From Sepioteuthis lessoniana (taxonomy: Eukaryota > Mollusca > Cephalopoda > Myopsida > Loliginidae), in assembly GCA_963585895.1 (NCBI GenBank), contig OY757924.1:63936028-64000027 (forward strand): a stretch of DNA of 64,000 bases, written 5' to 3'. The position numbers and the translations under genes are program-made. Shown piece after piece: positions 32,460 through 43,655 of the stretch (the stretch's first letter is position 1; every line of letters begins with the position of its first letter). Under the pieces are notes generated by a model. That model searched no databases and was not told where the DNA came from. It was given only the letters and a program-made list of their open reading frames with translations.

Positions 32460-32770
32460 AATATGTGATAAGCTAAATAATAAAGAAGATACACAACTAA
32501 AAGACTCCCACCAGAAGAAAACCAAACCAAATACAATAATAATGTATCCATCTTGAAAATCACTTCAGTAAACTAGGAAATGAAAACCATTTGAGAGAAA
32601 CTTATTTTACGAAATAAACTTTACACGAAAACCATAACTATAAATATAAATCTCTAACGACTACAGAGCAAAGAAACAAAAGCTTATTTAGAAAAGGACG
32701 GGATGATTAAAATAACATTTTTAGAAGATATGTTAAAAAAGGCAAAAGAACGAAAATGCAGGATGTGATA
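32460..32770 (+). pseudogene. L-R-like fragment, linker region, weak
   Basis: Shares ACTAGGAAATGAAAACCATTTGAGAGAAACTTATT-type text, in shorter pieces such as GAGAGAAACTTATT, with the linker at 31340-31380 of the preceding L-R copy. No conserved motif lies in it. Confidence 0.45.
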
Positions 32771-33032
32771 CAATGTCAGTTATTTAGCGGAATAAAGCTG
32801 GTTTGCATTCAGGATTTTCCCTCTCTTAGATTGGTTGTCTAATGACTAAAGAACAGAATCTGTCGTTCAATTTCCCCATGACTGGGGGGATGATGGAATC
32901 ATGTTTTGCCAAGTGCATTACAACTATGTGAAAAGTAAATAGCTTCGTCCACTATGTCACAATGGCATGGACTAACTTACAACAAGATTCAAACATTAAT
33001 AATACAATAGATAACACTACGTTACACATGTT
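32771..33032. other. Unassigned short gap
   Basis: No feature recognised before the next L-A copy. Confidence 0.35.
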
Positions 33033-33518
33033 TAAGGAAATCAGACCTAACCGATAAAATCAAACGCAGCTTCTTCCAGGCAGCGACCGCATCGATACTG
33101 CTGTATGGATGCACTACATGGACTCTAACGAAATGGCTGGAGAAGAAGTTAGATTGCAATTGCACAAGAATGCTGCGAGCAATCTTGAACAAGTCCTGGC
33201 GGCAACACCCCACAAGACACCAACTGTACGGCCACCTGTCTCCTATCACGAAAACTTCAAGTTAGACGAACCAGACATGCAGGACACTGCTGGAGAAGCA
33301 TAGACGAACTCATAAGTGATGTACTCTTATAGGCCCCCACATATGGCCGTGCAAAAGCAGGACAACCAGCACGAACATACATTCAGCAACTACGTGAGGA
33401 TACGGGATGCTGTCCAGATGACCTGCCTGAGGCGATGAACGATAGGGAGAAGTGACGAAAGAGGATCAGAGATACCCGTGCTACCAGCATGACATGATGA
33501 TGATGATGATGATGATGA
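33033..33518 (+). pseudogene. L-A fragment with (ATG)n tail
   Basis: Starts in KSDLTDKIKRSFFQAAT and runs through SILLYGCTTWTLTKWLEKKL to a TGA replacing the DREKW Trp codon. A one-base loss near 33260 (ACTTCAAGTTAGACG) shifts the frame before RRTRHAGHC. The (ATG)n tail is at 33494-33518. The His/Met homopolymer frames over the tail are artefacts. Confidence 0.85.
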
Positions 33519-33654
33519 CACATGTTTCCAAACCGAAAAAAAATCTTATAACCTCGTGTTGCAAAAGTAAAGGAATCACAATTCTTTACAACCATGTTTT
33601 TTACGCCCAAGATAATGAAATGTTGGTATTTGTATCTTTTCTATGCAAGAGTAT

Positions 33655-33945
33655 TAATTGGTTTGGTTTGTTAGTTGGCTGGTCGTTTTGTTTTACGGCG
33701 TATCAACCCTTTTCGGGCCATTTAACACCGAATTAAATGTTGAATGATTCAGTTTAGAATAAGAATAGTTTGTGTTTACAATTAAAAGTCAAAACTGTTT
33801 TATTTCAAACAATTCATTTTAGCATTAGTACCAAGCAGTTTAGCACGGAAAAAAATTAGTGTCATATCCAAGACCCTCGTTGAGGTGGTGTACCCCTCTG
33901 CAGATGTGCATTTGGTTTATTCTACAGCCCCGGCCGACTGGACAA
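33655..33945 (-). repeat. S4 element, minus strand
   Basis: Reversed tail (TACGGCGTATCAACCCTTTT, GCCATTTAACACCG), one to two units, then a jump to the reversed head (CTACAGCCCCGGCCGACTGG). The middle is deleted. Confidence 0.8.
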
Positions 33946-34378
33946 TCAATTGGTTTGGTTACGTTGTATGGCATATCAATCATTGTATGTTATTTAATAA
34001 CAAGTCTTGTTTATATAAATATATATAATTTTTTATCACATCTTGTAGATGACATTCATAAACGAGCCTATGCTCTTTTAAGCACTCAGTTAAATGTTTA
34101 GAAATATTTCAATAAAACTGCCACAATTTCATATCAGTCATTTGTTTTTACACATAGTTTGTTATACTTGACACGTTGAGAGGACCCTATCGGGCCTATC
34201 ATACCGGATCAAAATGGACAAGGGAGCAATTGCACAGATAATTTAAATTCTTCAAATATCCAAGACTCGAGCATCACCATCTGATGGTTTACTGTCATAT
34301 TCAGGACACTCGTTATGGGGACTTATCCATCTGCAGTGATAAATTCGGTGTATTTACAACCCCAGTCAACTAGACTGA
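33946..34378 (-). repeat. S4 element, minus strand, second in tandem
   Basis: Reversed tail (TATGGCATATCAATCATTGT, GTTATTTAATAACAAG), internal units (CATATCAGTCATTTGTTTT), AGAGGACCCTATCGGGCC and the reversed head ending ACAACCCCAGTCAACTAG. It starts at once where the previous S4 ends. Confidence 0.8.
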
Positions 34379-34955
34379 AAATTATCAACATGTTCACATA
34401 TTAATTTACATTAACACATTAAACATTGCATACAAATTTACATCTTATTTTGTAAATTTATCCACAAATGAAGAAAATATAATGTAAATCTCTTTCTGGA
34501 ATCAACCTCTAAATGTAGCCTCGCATCATGTTATCATTATACGCTCATTGGTCAGAAAAACAATGATTGTAAGAGAAAAATAATTATTTTTTTTTAATTT
34601 CGGCATAATCACTTGGGAATTAAAAATTTCTGTCGAGACGACGAAAAAGTAAAAATTTATTTATATAGTGTAATTGAATGACTGAAACTGTTCTGAAATT
34701 TCAAGTAATCTTTATCAAGAAAACAAAGAAAATTGTAAAGTAGAACCAACGTACGGAGAACAACGCATAGCAGACATTAAAATACAGAGACATCTTTTTG
34801 GGTGTTAATATTAAAGCAAAGATTTCGCAAAAATCATATTATTATTTTAAGATAGAAAGATGTGTATAAAACCTACTTTATCCCCAGCTTGGGTTATATA
34901 GTATAACTTTTGTTTTTCTTAAAGGATAACATTCGCATTCAATAAGTCACGGAGA
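34379..34955. other. Unassigned AT-rich sequence
   Basis: No gene or repeat recognised. Confidence 0.4.
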
Positions 34956-35194
34956 TATAGCCCATAATATGGTTCTATCTATAGGTCAAATAGAACTGTT
35001 TGGCGTTAAAACTGCCGTTCAACAATTTTCTTTCATTAAATTGAATTCATAGATATAGAACTGTTTGATTTAAGAACAAATGACGAATTCAGTTGTTTGT
35101 GAAACGTAGCCCTACTTGGAACTATTTTCATTCTTGAAATAAATAAATAGATTACAAGAGAATAAAGTGTGTGAAATACGGAAAAACTGAACTG

Positions 35195-35340
35195 AAATTT
35201 CGATCTTATCAAAACTCATCAGATGTCTATACAGTAATATCTCCCACTTGAGATCGAACCTGCGACCTAAGAATGCAGAGTCGAAACTCTACCATGGAGT
35301 CACATTTCCATATCCCGCACAAGCGATGCAAAAGTAAGAA
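35195..35340 (-). repeat. tRNA-like SINE head with hammerhead-like segment
   Basis: On the minus strand GACTCCATGGTAGAGTTTCG is box A-like and GCAGGTTCGATCTCAAG is box B-like. About 45 bases downstream lies a CTGATGA...GAAA core. It is not one of S1-S4. Confidence 0.55.
35198..35222 (-). ncRNA. Hammerhead-ribozyme-like core
   Basis: The minus strand reads CTGATGA, then GTTTTGATAAGATC, then GAAA. The canonical G-C closing pair of stem II is present; inside it U-A, U.G and U-A pairs around a GAUA loop are possible with one mismatch. Stem III is not clear. Confidence 0.4.
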
Positions 35341-35757
35341 TAAAAATTGTTAAATAGCAATACCATTAACGACTACAATGTCTGCAGACAAATGGTCTAT
35401 GTTAAATAGAATTATTAGTGTTAGATAGCTCTAAATAAAACCATTTAACTCAGTTGAAATAATGGCAATAATAGTGTGCAAAAAAATTCTAACTCATTTA
35501 AAATCAAATTACATACAAACTAGTTACTTAAAAATCATATGTACCTATTTAAATGCACGAAATCAAATGACGTTAAATTGATACTGTTACTTACCAATAT
35601 TTGAAAACATTGTGTGCAAAGAAATAGTTAATATTAAATACCATTATTTGTATTTGATAGAAATACATGAAACCATTCGACTGTGAAAAAAGAGAGCACA
35701 GGCTCACTTAAAAATGTAACCAAACAAATGTGTTTACCAATCATACATAATTAATGT

Positions 35758-35815
<58 letters not shown>

Positions 35816-36079
35816 TGGAGACAGAGAGAGAGAGAGAGACAGAGAAAGACTATTTGGCAATAAATAACCTTTACAGGTTTATCTGCCGTGAAAACAATTC
35901 GAACCATAAATAAGCCACGAAATTCTTTCGGCGTTAAAGAAAGAAATAGAAAATAGGGATAAGAATTTTAAAAAGTGTAAGAAGTACTTCCTGACCGTAG
36001 ATGATTATATTTTGACAAGAATATGAGATTGAAAGCTCTAAAACAAACAATGAGATTGTTCACCATTGACATAAGTATA

Positions 36080-36080
<1 letters not shown>

Positions 36081-36140
<60 letters not shown>

Positions 36141-36298
36141 CATCATCTTTCAGTATGGTAGGAAGACTTGTCTCCCAAATGTATTTTATAGAAAATTATA
36201 TTCATATCCCCATTCTCCTTTCTTGTAGCAGCAAATTGATTCAGTCTATTTACTCTTAATAAATAAATAAATGTATATATATATATATATATATATAC
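36081..36298. repeat. Two (TA)n tracts
   Basis: (TA)n at 36083-36135 and at 36272-36296. Confidence 0.9.
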
Positions 36299-37004
36299 TT
36301 ACTATATAGGATATTGTACTTTATAAAATCGGAATGGCTTTTTGTTCTTCCTGTTTTCAGCAGAGCCTGTGATAAATTTTGTTAATGCGACGTTACACTC
36401 AATTCTTTTGTTTATATGGCTGAATTATGAATTAACCTTTTGTAAATATTTTGATTAATAGTCATTGTTTTTAATTATTACATCTCTGTGCTATGGTAAA
36501 AAAATGTTTTAGATACTTCCATCTTTAAACACTATATACTTTTTATATTTTTTTTTTTTGGTTTATACCATTGCTGAATAAATTAATAATAATTCATTTT
36601 TTTTTTGTATTAGATCCCTTCGATATTTTTGGAGGAAATGTCTTCTAATTAGATTTCAGTGAAACTTACTTTTCTTTCTCCATTCTTCTTCTTTCTTGGT
36701 ACTACAATTTGATTTAGTGCCTTCAGTAGATCTGGAGACAATTTGGTATTTATTATATCGCTTTTTTTGGTATTACATTTTTTAATATATAAACATCTTT
36801 TTTTAACTTCTTACTTTAAATTCTCTCCATAAATATTTTCTTAGTTTAACTTGACTATCAATGAAACTCTTGCTGGTTTCTAATTTTTAAGGAATGAAAT
36901 TCCATCAAAACCATCATTCTTCTCTCACAGTGCTGCATTTTAGTGCAGGTGGCATGTCTTACTCAAAACAAAGGGACGAATTTATAACTAATTTTACATA
37001 TTTT
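36299..37004. other. Unassigned T-rich sequence
   Basis: No gene or repeat recognised. Confidence 0.4.
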
Positions 37005-37235
37005 TATGTCCCAGTGGGTAGAGTATTCGTCAATGATCCGAGAGACCTGGATTCATACCAAAGTCTTTAAAAATGGTGCTTGTCACCTCCTTGCTTAACA
37101 CTCAACAATATAAGGTACGTATCGCAGGTAAAGTGGAGCAATCCAGGGAAGGGAGTAGCGCTCTCCCCTACACCTTGGTGTAGTAGCTATTGAAAAGAGG
37201 GCCTTCTGGTCGCCCTCGACTACGGTCGCAACTTT
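37005..37235 (+). repeat. S1 tRNA-derived SINE, full length
   Basis: Head CCCAGTGGGTAGAGTATTCG (box A-like), then GGTCCGAGAGACCTGG-like text with a diverged box B. The body reads CCTCCTTGCTTAACACTCAA, AAAGTGGAGCAATCCAGGGA, CTACACCTTGGTGTAGTAGC and AAAGAGGGCC, with the tail CGACTACGGTCGCAACTTTA. It contains a CTACACC...GGTGTAG hairpin. Confidence 0.85.
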
Positions 37236-37669
37236 AAGAGTGGAATGTGTTATTCAACAGTTTCCATTCCCTATTTCCGCCCTTGAAACATGGAGACATT
37301 TTGTGCATTGCCCGAAGAATACTGTATCTTAATTCCTCCATCTTAATTCGTCCATTGAATTCGAATGTTTCATCAGAAGATTATTTTTCACATGTACATG
37401 AAACGTTAAGTGATAAGACTGAGATGCCGTGAGAAAACAATTTATTATAGCTTTTATCTTGCTTTACAATCAAAACACATTTCCAGGTCATCGTTCTGAA
37501 TTTTTCTTATTGAAATAACGAGCACTGGCTATTATGCGAAATAAATATTGATTTATTTGAGGTTAACTGATAAAATCCAAGATATATAAAAACACTATTC
37601 TGCTGCCATGGATTTAGAAGATGAAACAGCATGATGTGTCTTCAGTATGTAGAAATGTTTTCATCTTGC

Positions 37670-37722
<53 letters not shown>

Positions 37723-39349
37723 CCCAAAGATATTCGTACGAAAGTGAATTCCATGGGGAGAGAATAGTTCGAACACTTTGCCTAAGATATCGCAGTCCTG
37801 CACGTTAGCCATTAGCCCCAAGGAATCTTCTAAACTATCTGATTCATATTACTTACTGCTCATTTATATACTAAGTCACGTGGATGAATCTGATAAGTTA
37901 CAAAGCAAATACTAACAATCATGGTAACTATTATTTTTAATTTTCGATCTTTCATTGGGCAAATTATTCGAATCCGGAAAACTCGTTTCATAGTATCTCA
38001 AGAGCAAATTACTGTTACTACGATCTCCAGTACAAGCAGGCATTATTTTTTGAACAAACCACTTACATACTGTTTTTTTCTGGGTAGTTCATGTTCTCAG
38101 ATATACGTAGTGTGACGCAAAGGATTTACTTTTATCCCAAAACGGGGTTTTATTTTCACACGTGTGAAGACGGGGTAGAATAAGTCCTCGTTCAGAGTTT
38201 TTCTCTCAGGCATATAAGAACTGGCATATTATGTGAGGGATTTATTTAGGGCTAGACTGACCGCCGCTGGCAAGGTGTTCCAAATTTCACACTATCCACA
38301 CGCCCACCAGGTCGGTTTTCTTCCTCCCCGAGAACAACGGAAGATATGGCCCTCTAGGTTTAGACGTGATAATATTATATTGTAGTAGTCGGCAACTCGG
38401 GTTTCCCGTGTGATATTTTAAAGGAATTTATAGGACAATTTTAAGCAAGATAACATAAGGCGAACAGAAGCTGAAAAGAAAGCATGAAGTAACAAATTCG
38501 TAGCAGACGCCACAAATAACAACTTAGACCACGTGGTAACATTAAAATACATGAATCTTTTACTATACAAAGAAATACACCTTCAAAGTGGCAAATATAT
38601 AATAAATGAACAGTCCATGAACATAAATGTCTTTCTTCTTTTCTTTTCTTTCGTTTTCCTTCAAATTGTGTGTGAGAGAAAGAGAGAGGGTATACGAAAT
38701 TTGGTATGAGGAGACACAGTCCCAAGGGTACTTAACTTTTTTCTTTGATGGAATTCCGTGGAGAATCTTTCTTCTTTTACGGGCTAATAGACTTTATGCT
38801 ATTTTTAATACTGGCTTGAAGAAAATGGCGTCTTCGTGTCTCGCAGAATGTCTTCGTCTTCTTTTACCCGGCGTACTTGGCTTTGGTTCTGTCTCCTACG
38901 AACCCTGCCCAACAACTTTCTTATTTTCTATTTCCGCTGACGGGAAGGAGTCTCCACTTCCGTTTTAGGGTCCCAGCCAATCGTTTGGCTTCTACCTTTT
39001 TCCTTCTCGTATCAGACGACCCGAGTGAGGTCACCAAGTATAAACATCTGGTCTCCCCTGTGACCCATATTCTTTCTTAACGGTCATTCTCTGACGGCTT
39101 GCTACTGTTAATTCGAACACGAGTGTGTGTTTGTATGTCTTTTTAGGGTGAAACATTTGTATGTTATATTCTTTTCATTCCCTGAGTGAAATAGGAAACC
39201 CAACTTACTTTCAAGGAATATGAATTCATTATCATGATAGACATCAATCTATAACGGTAACAATATCAAAAAATAAAAATTCCTGATATTTAGAATTCGA
39301 GAAATGAAGAGCTATGATAGATTATTCTTATGCAGAAACATATTGAACG

Positions 39350-39350
<1 letters not shown>
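37236..39350. other. Unassigned 2.1-kb stretch
   Basis: Holds (GT)24 at 37672-37719. The part at 38130-38400 and 38810-39080 is richer in GC and has small frames without known motifs. No splice-bounded exon or promoter can be supported. Confidence 0.4.
37672..37719. repeat. (GT)24 microsatellite
   Basis: Uninterrupted GT dinucleotides. Confidence 0.95.

Positions 39351-39422
<72 letters not shown>
39351..39422. repeat. (AC)36 microsatellite
   Basis: Uninterrupted AC dinucleotides that end directly at the start of an S3 SINE. The Thr-His and Cys-Val repeat frames over it are artefacts. Confidence 0.95.
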
Positions 39423-39424
<2 letters not shown>

Positions 39425-39662
39425 GAAGGTGTTCGTGTGGTGTAATGAGTAATATGATTTACTGTGGAATCGTAGTAAGCAAGTTCGAACTCCAGTCGCG
39501 CTATTATGGTCATTTTCGGGCAAATAACCTTGGGAAAGTTATGAACTCAATAACCTCCGAGCTATGGGTTAAATGGTATCACTTCTGTTCTTCTAGAAAG
39601 ACAGATTCCACATTAAATAACCCATGAAAATTGATATGCCATTAAACAAAGAAACTAAACCA
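39423..39662 (+). repeat. S3 tRNA-derived SINE
   Basis: TGTGGTGTAATGAGTAATAT (box A-like) and AGTTCGAACTCCAG (box B-like), then the central block AATAACCTTGGGAAAGTTAT and GAGCTATGGGTTAAATGG. The tail reads CATTAAATAACCC and TTGATATGCCATTAAACAAA. Confidence 0.85.
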
Positions 39663-39684
39663 AACACATGCACACATATATATA

Positions 39685-39965
39685 TGGCTCTCGTTGTGGA
39701 ATGAATTATGTCGTAAGAAAATAAAAACGGTGACGCCAGTTCAAATCGAAGATGAGGCTGTTTTTGTTTGTATTTAACACGGGCTAATTACCTTTGGAAA
39801 ATTATGCATCCATTTACTCTCTTTCGCCATATGAATACATTATAGGACATAATTGGGTCTCAAATTTTGTGAGGGGAAACTGTTTGGGAATTTGAAAGCT
39901 CTTTCTTCATACCTGTTAAAATACCGTTTTAAATTGACATTATGTCGCATTCTGCTCCCGTGAAT
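39685..39965 (+). repeat. S2 SINE, diverged
   Basis: A weak head (GTTGTGGAATGAATTATG, CCAGTTCAAATCG), then CTAATTACCTTTGGAAAATT and the 3' half AATACCGTTTTAAATTGACA, ATTATGTCGCATTCTGC. Confidence 0.65.
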
Positions 39966-39980
39966 AGGCTACTGAATACC

Positions 39981-39984
<4 letters not shown>

Positions 39985-40045
<61 letters not shown>
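39985..40045. repeat. (TA)n microsatellite
   Basis: About 30 TA units. Confidence 0.9.
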
Positions 40046-40046
<1 letters not shown>

Positions 40047-40885
40047 CTAAATCTTTCGTATAAGATGAATGTAATACAAGGTCAAGTTAACCTGCTTGAA
40101 ATGAGCGAGGAAATTCAATTTTGTACTACGTTGAATTGCTTAAATGTGTAATTTTGGCAAATGCCTGTAAAAAAAAACCCTAACCAACCTGGCTCTTGTC
40201 TATTGGGAACCTTCCATACTTAAAACAGCATATTTACTGCCCTGAAAAGTACCGGGTGTCACTGACAGACGCCTCTTTGAAATTGCCTCCGATATACTAC
40301 AGGTGCATAAAAGAAATTGGTTATAAGAGGTCTATATATCTAAGGTTTTATCTCTTTTCTTTCAGATATAATCACTAACAATAATCGCTGGAGCCAGAGC
40401 ATACCTTGCATTTTCTGTAGACATTTTTAAAGACTGGATAATCCGTAATTGCTACGCCGAAAGCCTTTCGTACTCATCTGAGATTTTTTCCAAAGTATTG
40501 GTGTTTTGGAAATGATTTTCTATCCGGAACAGCGGCATTTTGATGAAACACTAAATAAGCATGAATAGCTCTTACTTTAGCAATTATAGATCCACTAATC
40601 TTTCAAACATTTAAACAGAAAACGCTTGGCGTGCACCGACCTAAGTCATGATCGTAACTGAAAGAAAAAAAGGCTAAAATAAAAACTATATAGAACTACC
40701 ATTATTATTTTCCTAAGTTCACTTTTACAATCAGAGTGAGAGTTTGAAACGTGGGAGTATATTTTTGATGCACACTTTGCTATAGATTTGGAGAGCGTAA
40801 TATATGTGGATTTATCTTGTCTTTGGTCTATTTTTTGTTTAAGGAGATATCAAAATTTATTTATTTAATGCCAACGCAATCCTTG
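40046..40885. other. Unassigned sequence
   Basis: The 60-codon frame at 40196-40378 has no recognised motif. Nothing else supported. Confidence 0.4.
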
Positions 40886-41150
40886 TAGTAAGTAAAGTTG
40901 GCAACCGTAGTGGAGGGTGAATCGAAGGCTCCCTTTTCGATAGCTACTACACCGAGGTTTAGGGGACAGCGCTACTCCTTTTCCTGGATTGGTTAACTTT
41001 ACCCTTGATCCATACCTTTATAATGCTGAGTGTTTAGCAGGGAGGCATCAGGTACCATTTTTTGAGTCTTTGGTTTGACTCGACCTGAGACTGAACCCCG
41101 GTCTCCCGGACCGTTGCCGAACACTCAACTCAATAGGCCAACAGTTTGGT
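40886..41150 (-). repeat. S1 tRNA-derived SINE, full length
   Basis: Reversed tail AGTAAAGTTGGCAACCGTAG, GGCTCCCTTTTCGATAGC, CTACTACACCGAGGTTTAG, then the reversed head with GAGACTGAACCCCGGTC (box B) and GCCGAACACTCAACTC. Confidence 0.85.
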
Positions 41151-41984
41151 AGTAATTATCCTGTAGATAGAAGATTCATATATTTCAATACGGTATTAGT
41201 CTGAAAGTGAACATAATGGCGTGACTTGGGTTTGAACTAGCTGACTTGGATATCGCTTTCCAACTTCCAAATCCCAACGCCACGGGAACTTATCCTAATA
41301 CTTTCGGATACGGAAAATTTTCAGCAAGCAAACTGCATCATCAGTTTTGATATGTTTCACTTGAGATAAATGAAAGGAAACTATGAATGAATTTCAGCTG
41401 CCGGGTTTTATGAATAACAACATATTCAGCAGATTTTTATCAATTTAAAAATAATCCGACTTTAATCATAAATGATATTGTGTAACCGGTTTAAAATATG
41501 GGAAAATGTATTTTATTTTAAAATAAAGTAAAATTAGTTCTCAAAAACTAGAAGGTCGGGTCAATTGTATCATCGAAGATGCTTTCTTGTTCAATTTTAT
41601 TCTAAGGAATATGGCCGTTCAGCAGACACATCATTTCCACGTTAATTATACACGACATAAATTCAATATCCCTTCAGTATCAGTCGTAATATATAGCTGC
41701 AGGTTAATTCTAACCTGTTTTCAAGATGCTCCATTGTTTATTGCATTTGTTTCTTTCTATTTGTACTACTTTTTTCCTGCTTTTCATTTCTAAAGAAATG
41801 ATGAAAAAATAAGCCATGTCTGTATCGGTGTGATGGATAAAAAAAAAATCTTGTCTTTTAACGCTGAACTCTTAGATATTTTCTTCCTTTTTCTCACGGA
41901 TTTTTTGCCCATTAACTATTTCTTTTACCTACCCAACAGTTAATGCATTGTGTGTGTTCTTTTTATTATTAGTAGTATTAAAAG
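41151..41984. other. Unassigned AT-rich sequence
   Basis: Contains one hammerhead-like core (listed separately). The frame at 41587-41793 has no recognised motif. Confidence 0.4.
41319..41344 (-). ncRNA. Possible hammerhead-like core, weak
   Basis: The minus strand reads CTGATGA, TGCAGTTTGCTTGCT, GAAA. GCAG and CTTGC pair with one bulge to give a stem II of four pairs and a short loop. Flanking stems are not evident. Confidence 0.3.
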
Positions 41985-42262
41985 TTGTATAAACATAACG
42001 AGCTTTTCACACCAGCCTTAGAGGATGAACTTTCACAGAAATCCTACTGACCGGAAATCTCTTAAGGTCTCCTGGTATCATGTCAGGATTCTGACAGACC
42101 TAGCAATGCTGTAGTCTGGATTGTCTCAATTCTACGTCTGATTTCTTTCTTTTCCAGGCCCCTCTCCAAGCCTGTAGGGACCGTTACAAACGAGCTAATT
42201 CCAATTTGTTTCACTGTCACTCATATTTCACAGATTCCTTAATTCTCTAGCAAGGTTTATTA
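41985..42262 (-). pseudogene. L-R fragment, 3' end
   Basis: Plus-strand text ACGAGCTTTTCACACCAGCC, CTCCTGGTATCATGTCAGGA and GGGACCGTTACAAACGAGC matches the reversed L-R 3' end as far as the KVTV codons. Confidence 0.65.
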
Positions 42263-42302
42263 TCATTATCATTATTTAGAAAATGTTACTTAAAAACTAT
42301 TT

Positions 42303-42420
42303 AGTGGATGTCCTCGTGGTATAATGGTTAAAGCGATGGACTGCAGAATCCTAATAAGCGAGTTTGTATTCCAGTCGTGCTATTACGTTCACTTTGGGAC
42401 AAATACCCTTGGGAAAGGTA
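42303..42420 (+). repeat. S3 SINE, 5' half (split by mariner)
   Basis: CTCGTGGTATAATGGTTAAA (box A-like), GAGTTTGTATTCCAGTCG (decayed box B), then ACAAATACCCTTGGGAAAGG and TA at the insertion point. The 3' half lies at 43316-43437. Confidence 0.85.
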
Positions 42421-43313
42421 CGTGGTGCCTTCATTATGTTTCCAGACTTTTTTGTACAGGCATTTAAAATTATCATAGACTCTTAAAAATGACTATCCTA
42501 TTGTTATGCATCTTATGAGATGACTGACCAATTTTTATGATTTCAGCTTCAAATGAACAGCTACAGCAGGAATTGGAATACGCCCTACTAAAGCCTGATT
42601 ATCACAGCTAGTGAATTTCAAAAATGCAATCTGACATTTTAGAAGAAGAATATGCAATAAACTTCCGTCTTTAACTTGGAAAAATGCCACAGAAAGGTAT
42701 GGAATGCTTCAGACTGCTTTCGGACCATCTTGCATGAATTGAGCATCAGTTTTTGAGTGGCATAAGAGATTCAAGGAAGGCAGGGAGTCTGTGAGGGATG
42801 ATGAGTGGTGTGGGAGGAGTAAGGAAGTCAATACACTAGAGTTGGTTCGCCAAAGGGTTAGGGTTACTATGCTGAGTTTTTAAGGGGGTTCAGGAAGAGA
42901 TTCCGTCGGAAGAGGCCAGCACTCTTCAAATCGGGCAAGTGGCATTTCCACCAGGACACGGCACTAATCCGTAACTCCATCCTTGTCACAGACTATTTGA
43001 CCAAGATGGGCATCAAGGCAGTTCCTCAGCCTCCCTGTAGTCCAGACCTTGCTCTCTGGGACTTTTGGTTATTCCCTAAGCTCAGAGGCTGTCGTTATGA
43101 GACAATTGAGGAGATGAAAGAGGCTGTGACGAAGGTCATTGACACGCTCACAGAAGAGGACCTCCATGGGGCCTTCCATAAGTTTTTGGAACGGTACAAC
43201 AAGTGCATTGCAGCTAGAGGACATCATTTCGAAGAGGACTAGAGTTTCATGAGCGTACTATTAAAAAAAGTGCCCATACGAAAAAAGTCTGGAAACTTAT
43301 TTAATGGTCCTCG
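42421..43313 (+). mobile_element. Mariner element, 893 bp, nested in S3
   Basis: TA dinucleotides flank it exactly (42419-42420 and 43314-43315), and the S3 sequence rejoins cleanly across it. The ends form an imperfect inverted repeat sharing GTTTCCAGACTTTTTT. Transposase relics on the plus strand start near 42600 (decayed helix-turn-helix region, EWHKRFKEGRES type) and include a QD at the second catalytic position and an SPDLALWDFWLFPK block. They end in ERYNKCIAARGHHFEED with a stop at 43240-43242. About 100 or more residues, including the first catalytic Asp segment, are missing at about 42860-42885, so it could not code for an active enzyme. Confidence 0.9.
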
Positions 43314-43315
43314 TA

Positions 43316-43437
43316 TGAACCCCCTTACCCTCCCAGCTATGGGTTAAATAGTACAACTACTATTCTTCTTGGAAAATGGGTTTGGCATTAAATAACTGAA
43401 AAAAGGTTGATATACCATGAAACAGAGAAACTAAATC
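43316..43437 (+). repeat. S3 SINE, 3' half
   Basis: TGAACCCCCTTACCCTCCCA, GCTATGGGTTAAATAGTAC, then the tail TTTGGCATTAAATAACTG and GTTGATATACCATGAAACAG. Confidence 0.85.
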
Positions 43438-43447
43438 TTAGAAACTA

Positions 43448-43655
43448 TTGGGGGGGTCCTTGGGGTGTAATGGTTATAGCGCTGGACTGCATTCGCTATT
43501 ACGTTCACTTTGGGATAAATACCTTTGGGAAAGTTATGAACACCCTTATCCTCCCAGCTATCGGTTAAATAGCATCACTGCTGTTCTTCTATAAGGATCG
43601 CTTTGGCATTAAATAACCCACGAAGATTGATATGCCATTAAACAAAGAAACCCAA
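43448..43655 (+). repeat. S3 SINE, second copy in the same orientation
   Basis: TTGGGGTGTAATGGTTATAG, GCGCTGGACTGC, then a deletion of the box B part. The central block and the tail TTGATATGCCATTAAACAAA follow. Confidence 0.85.

Larger units (their letters stand above)
34960..35915 (+). repeat. S4 element, longest array, headless, with inserted tRNA-like unit
   Basis: Begins at GGTTCTATCTATAGGTC and carries many diverged units of about 65-70 bases (ATAGAATTATTAGTGTTAG, GTGTGCAAAGAAATAG). It ends with the S4 tail TTTGGCAATAAATAACC and TTATCTGCCGTGAAAAC near 35910. A tRNA-like SINE fragment (35140-35340) and (TA)n/(GA)n tracts (35764-35842) interrupt it. Confidence 0.65.

Noticed and set aside
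38810-39080. Possible host exon in a GC-richer patch
   Set aside because: The two overlapping frames lack recognised motifs and clear splice sites.
39290-39627. Frames with Cys-Val and Thr-His runs
   Set aside because: They cross the (AC)36 tract and the SINE behind it, with no other coding evidence.
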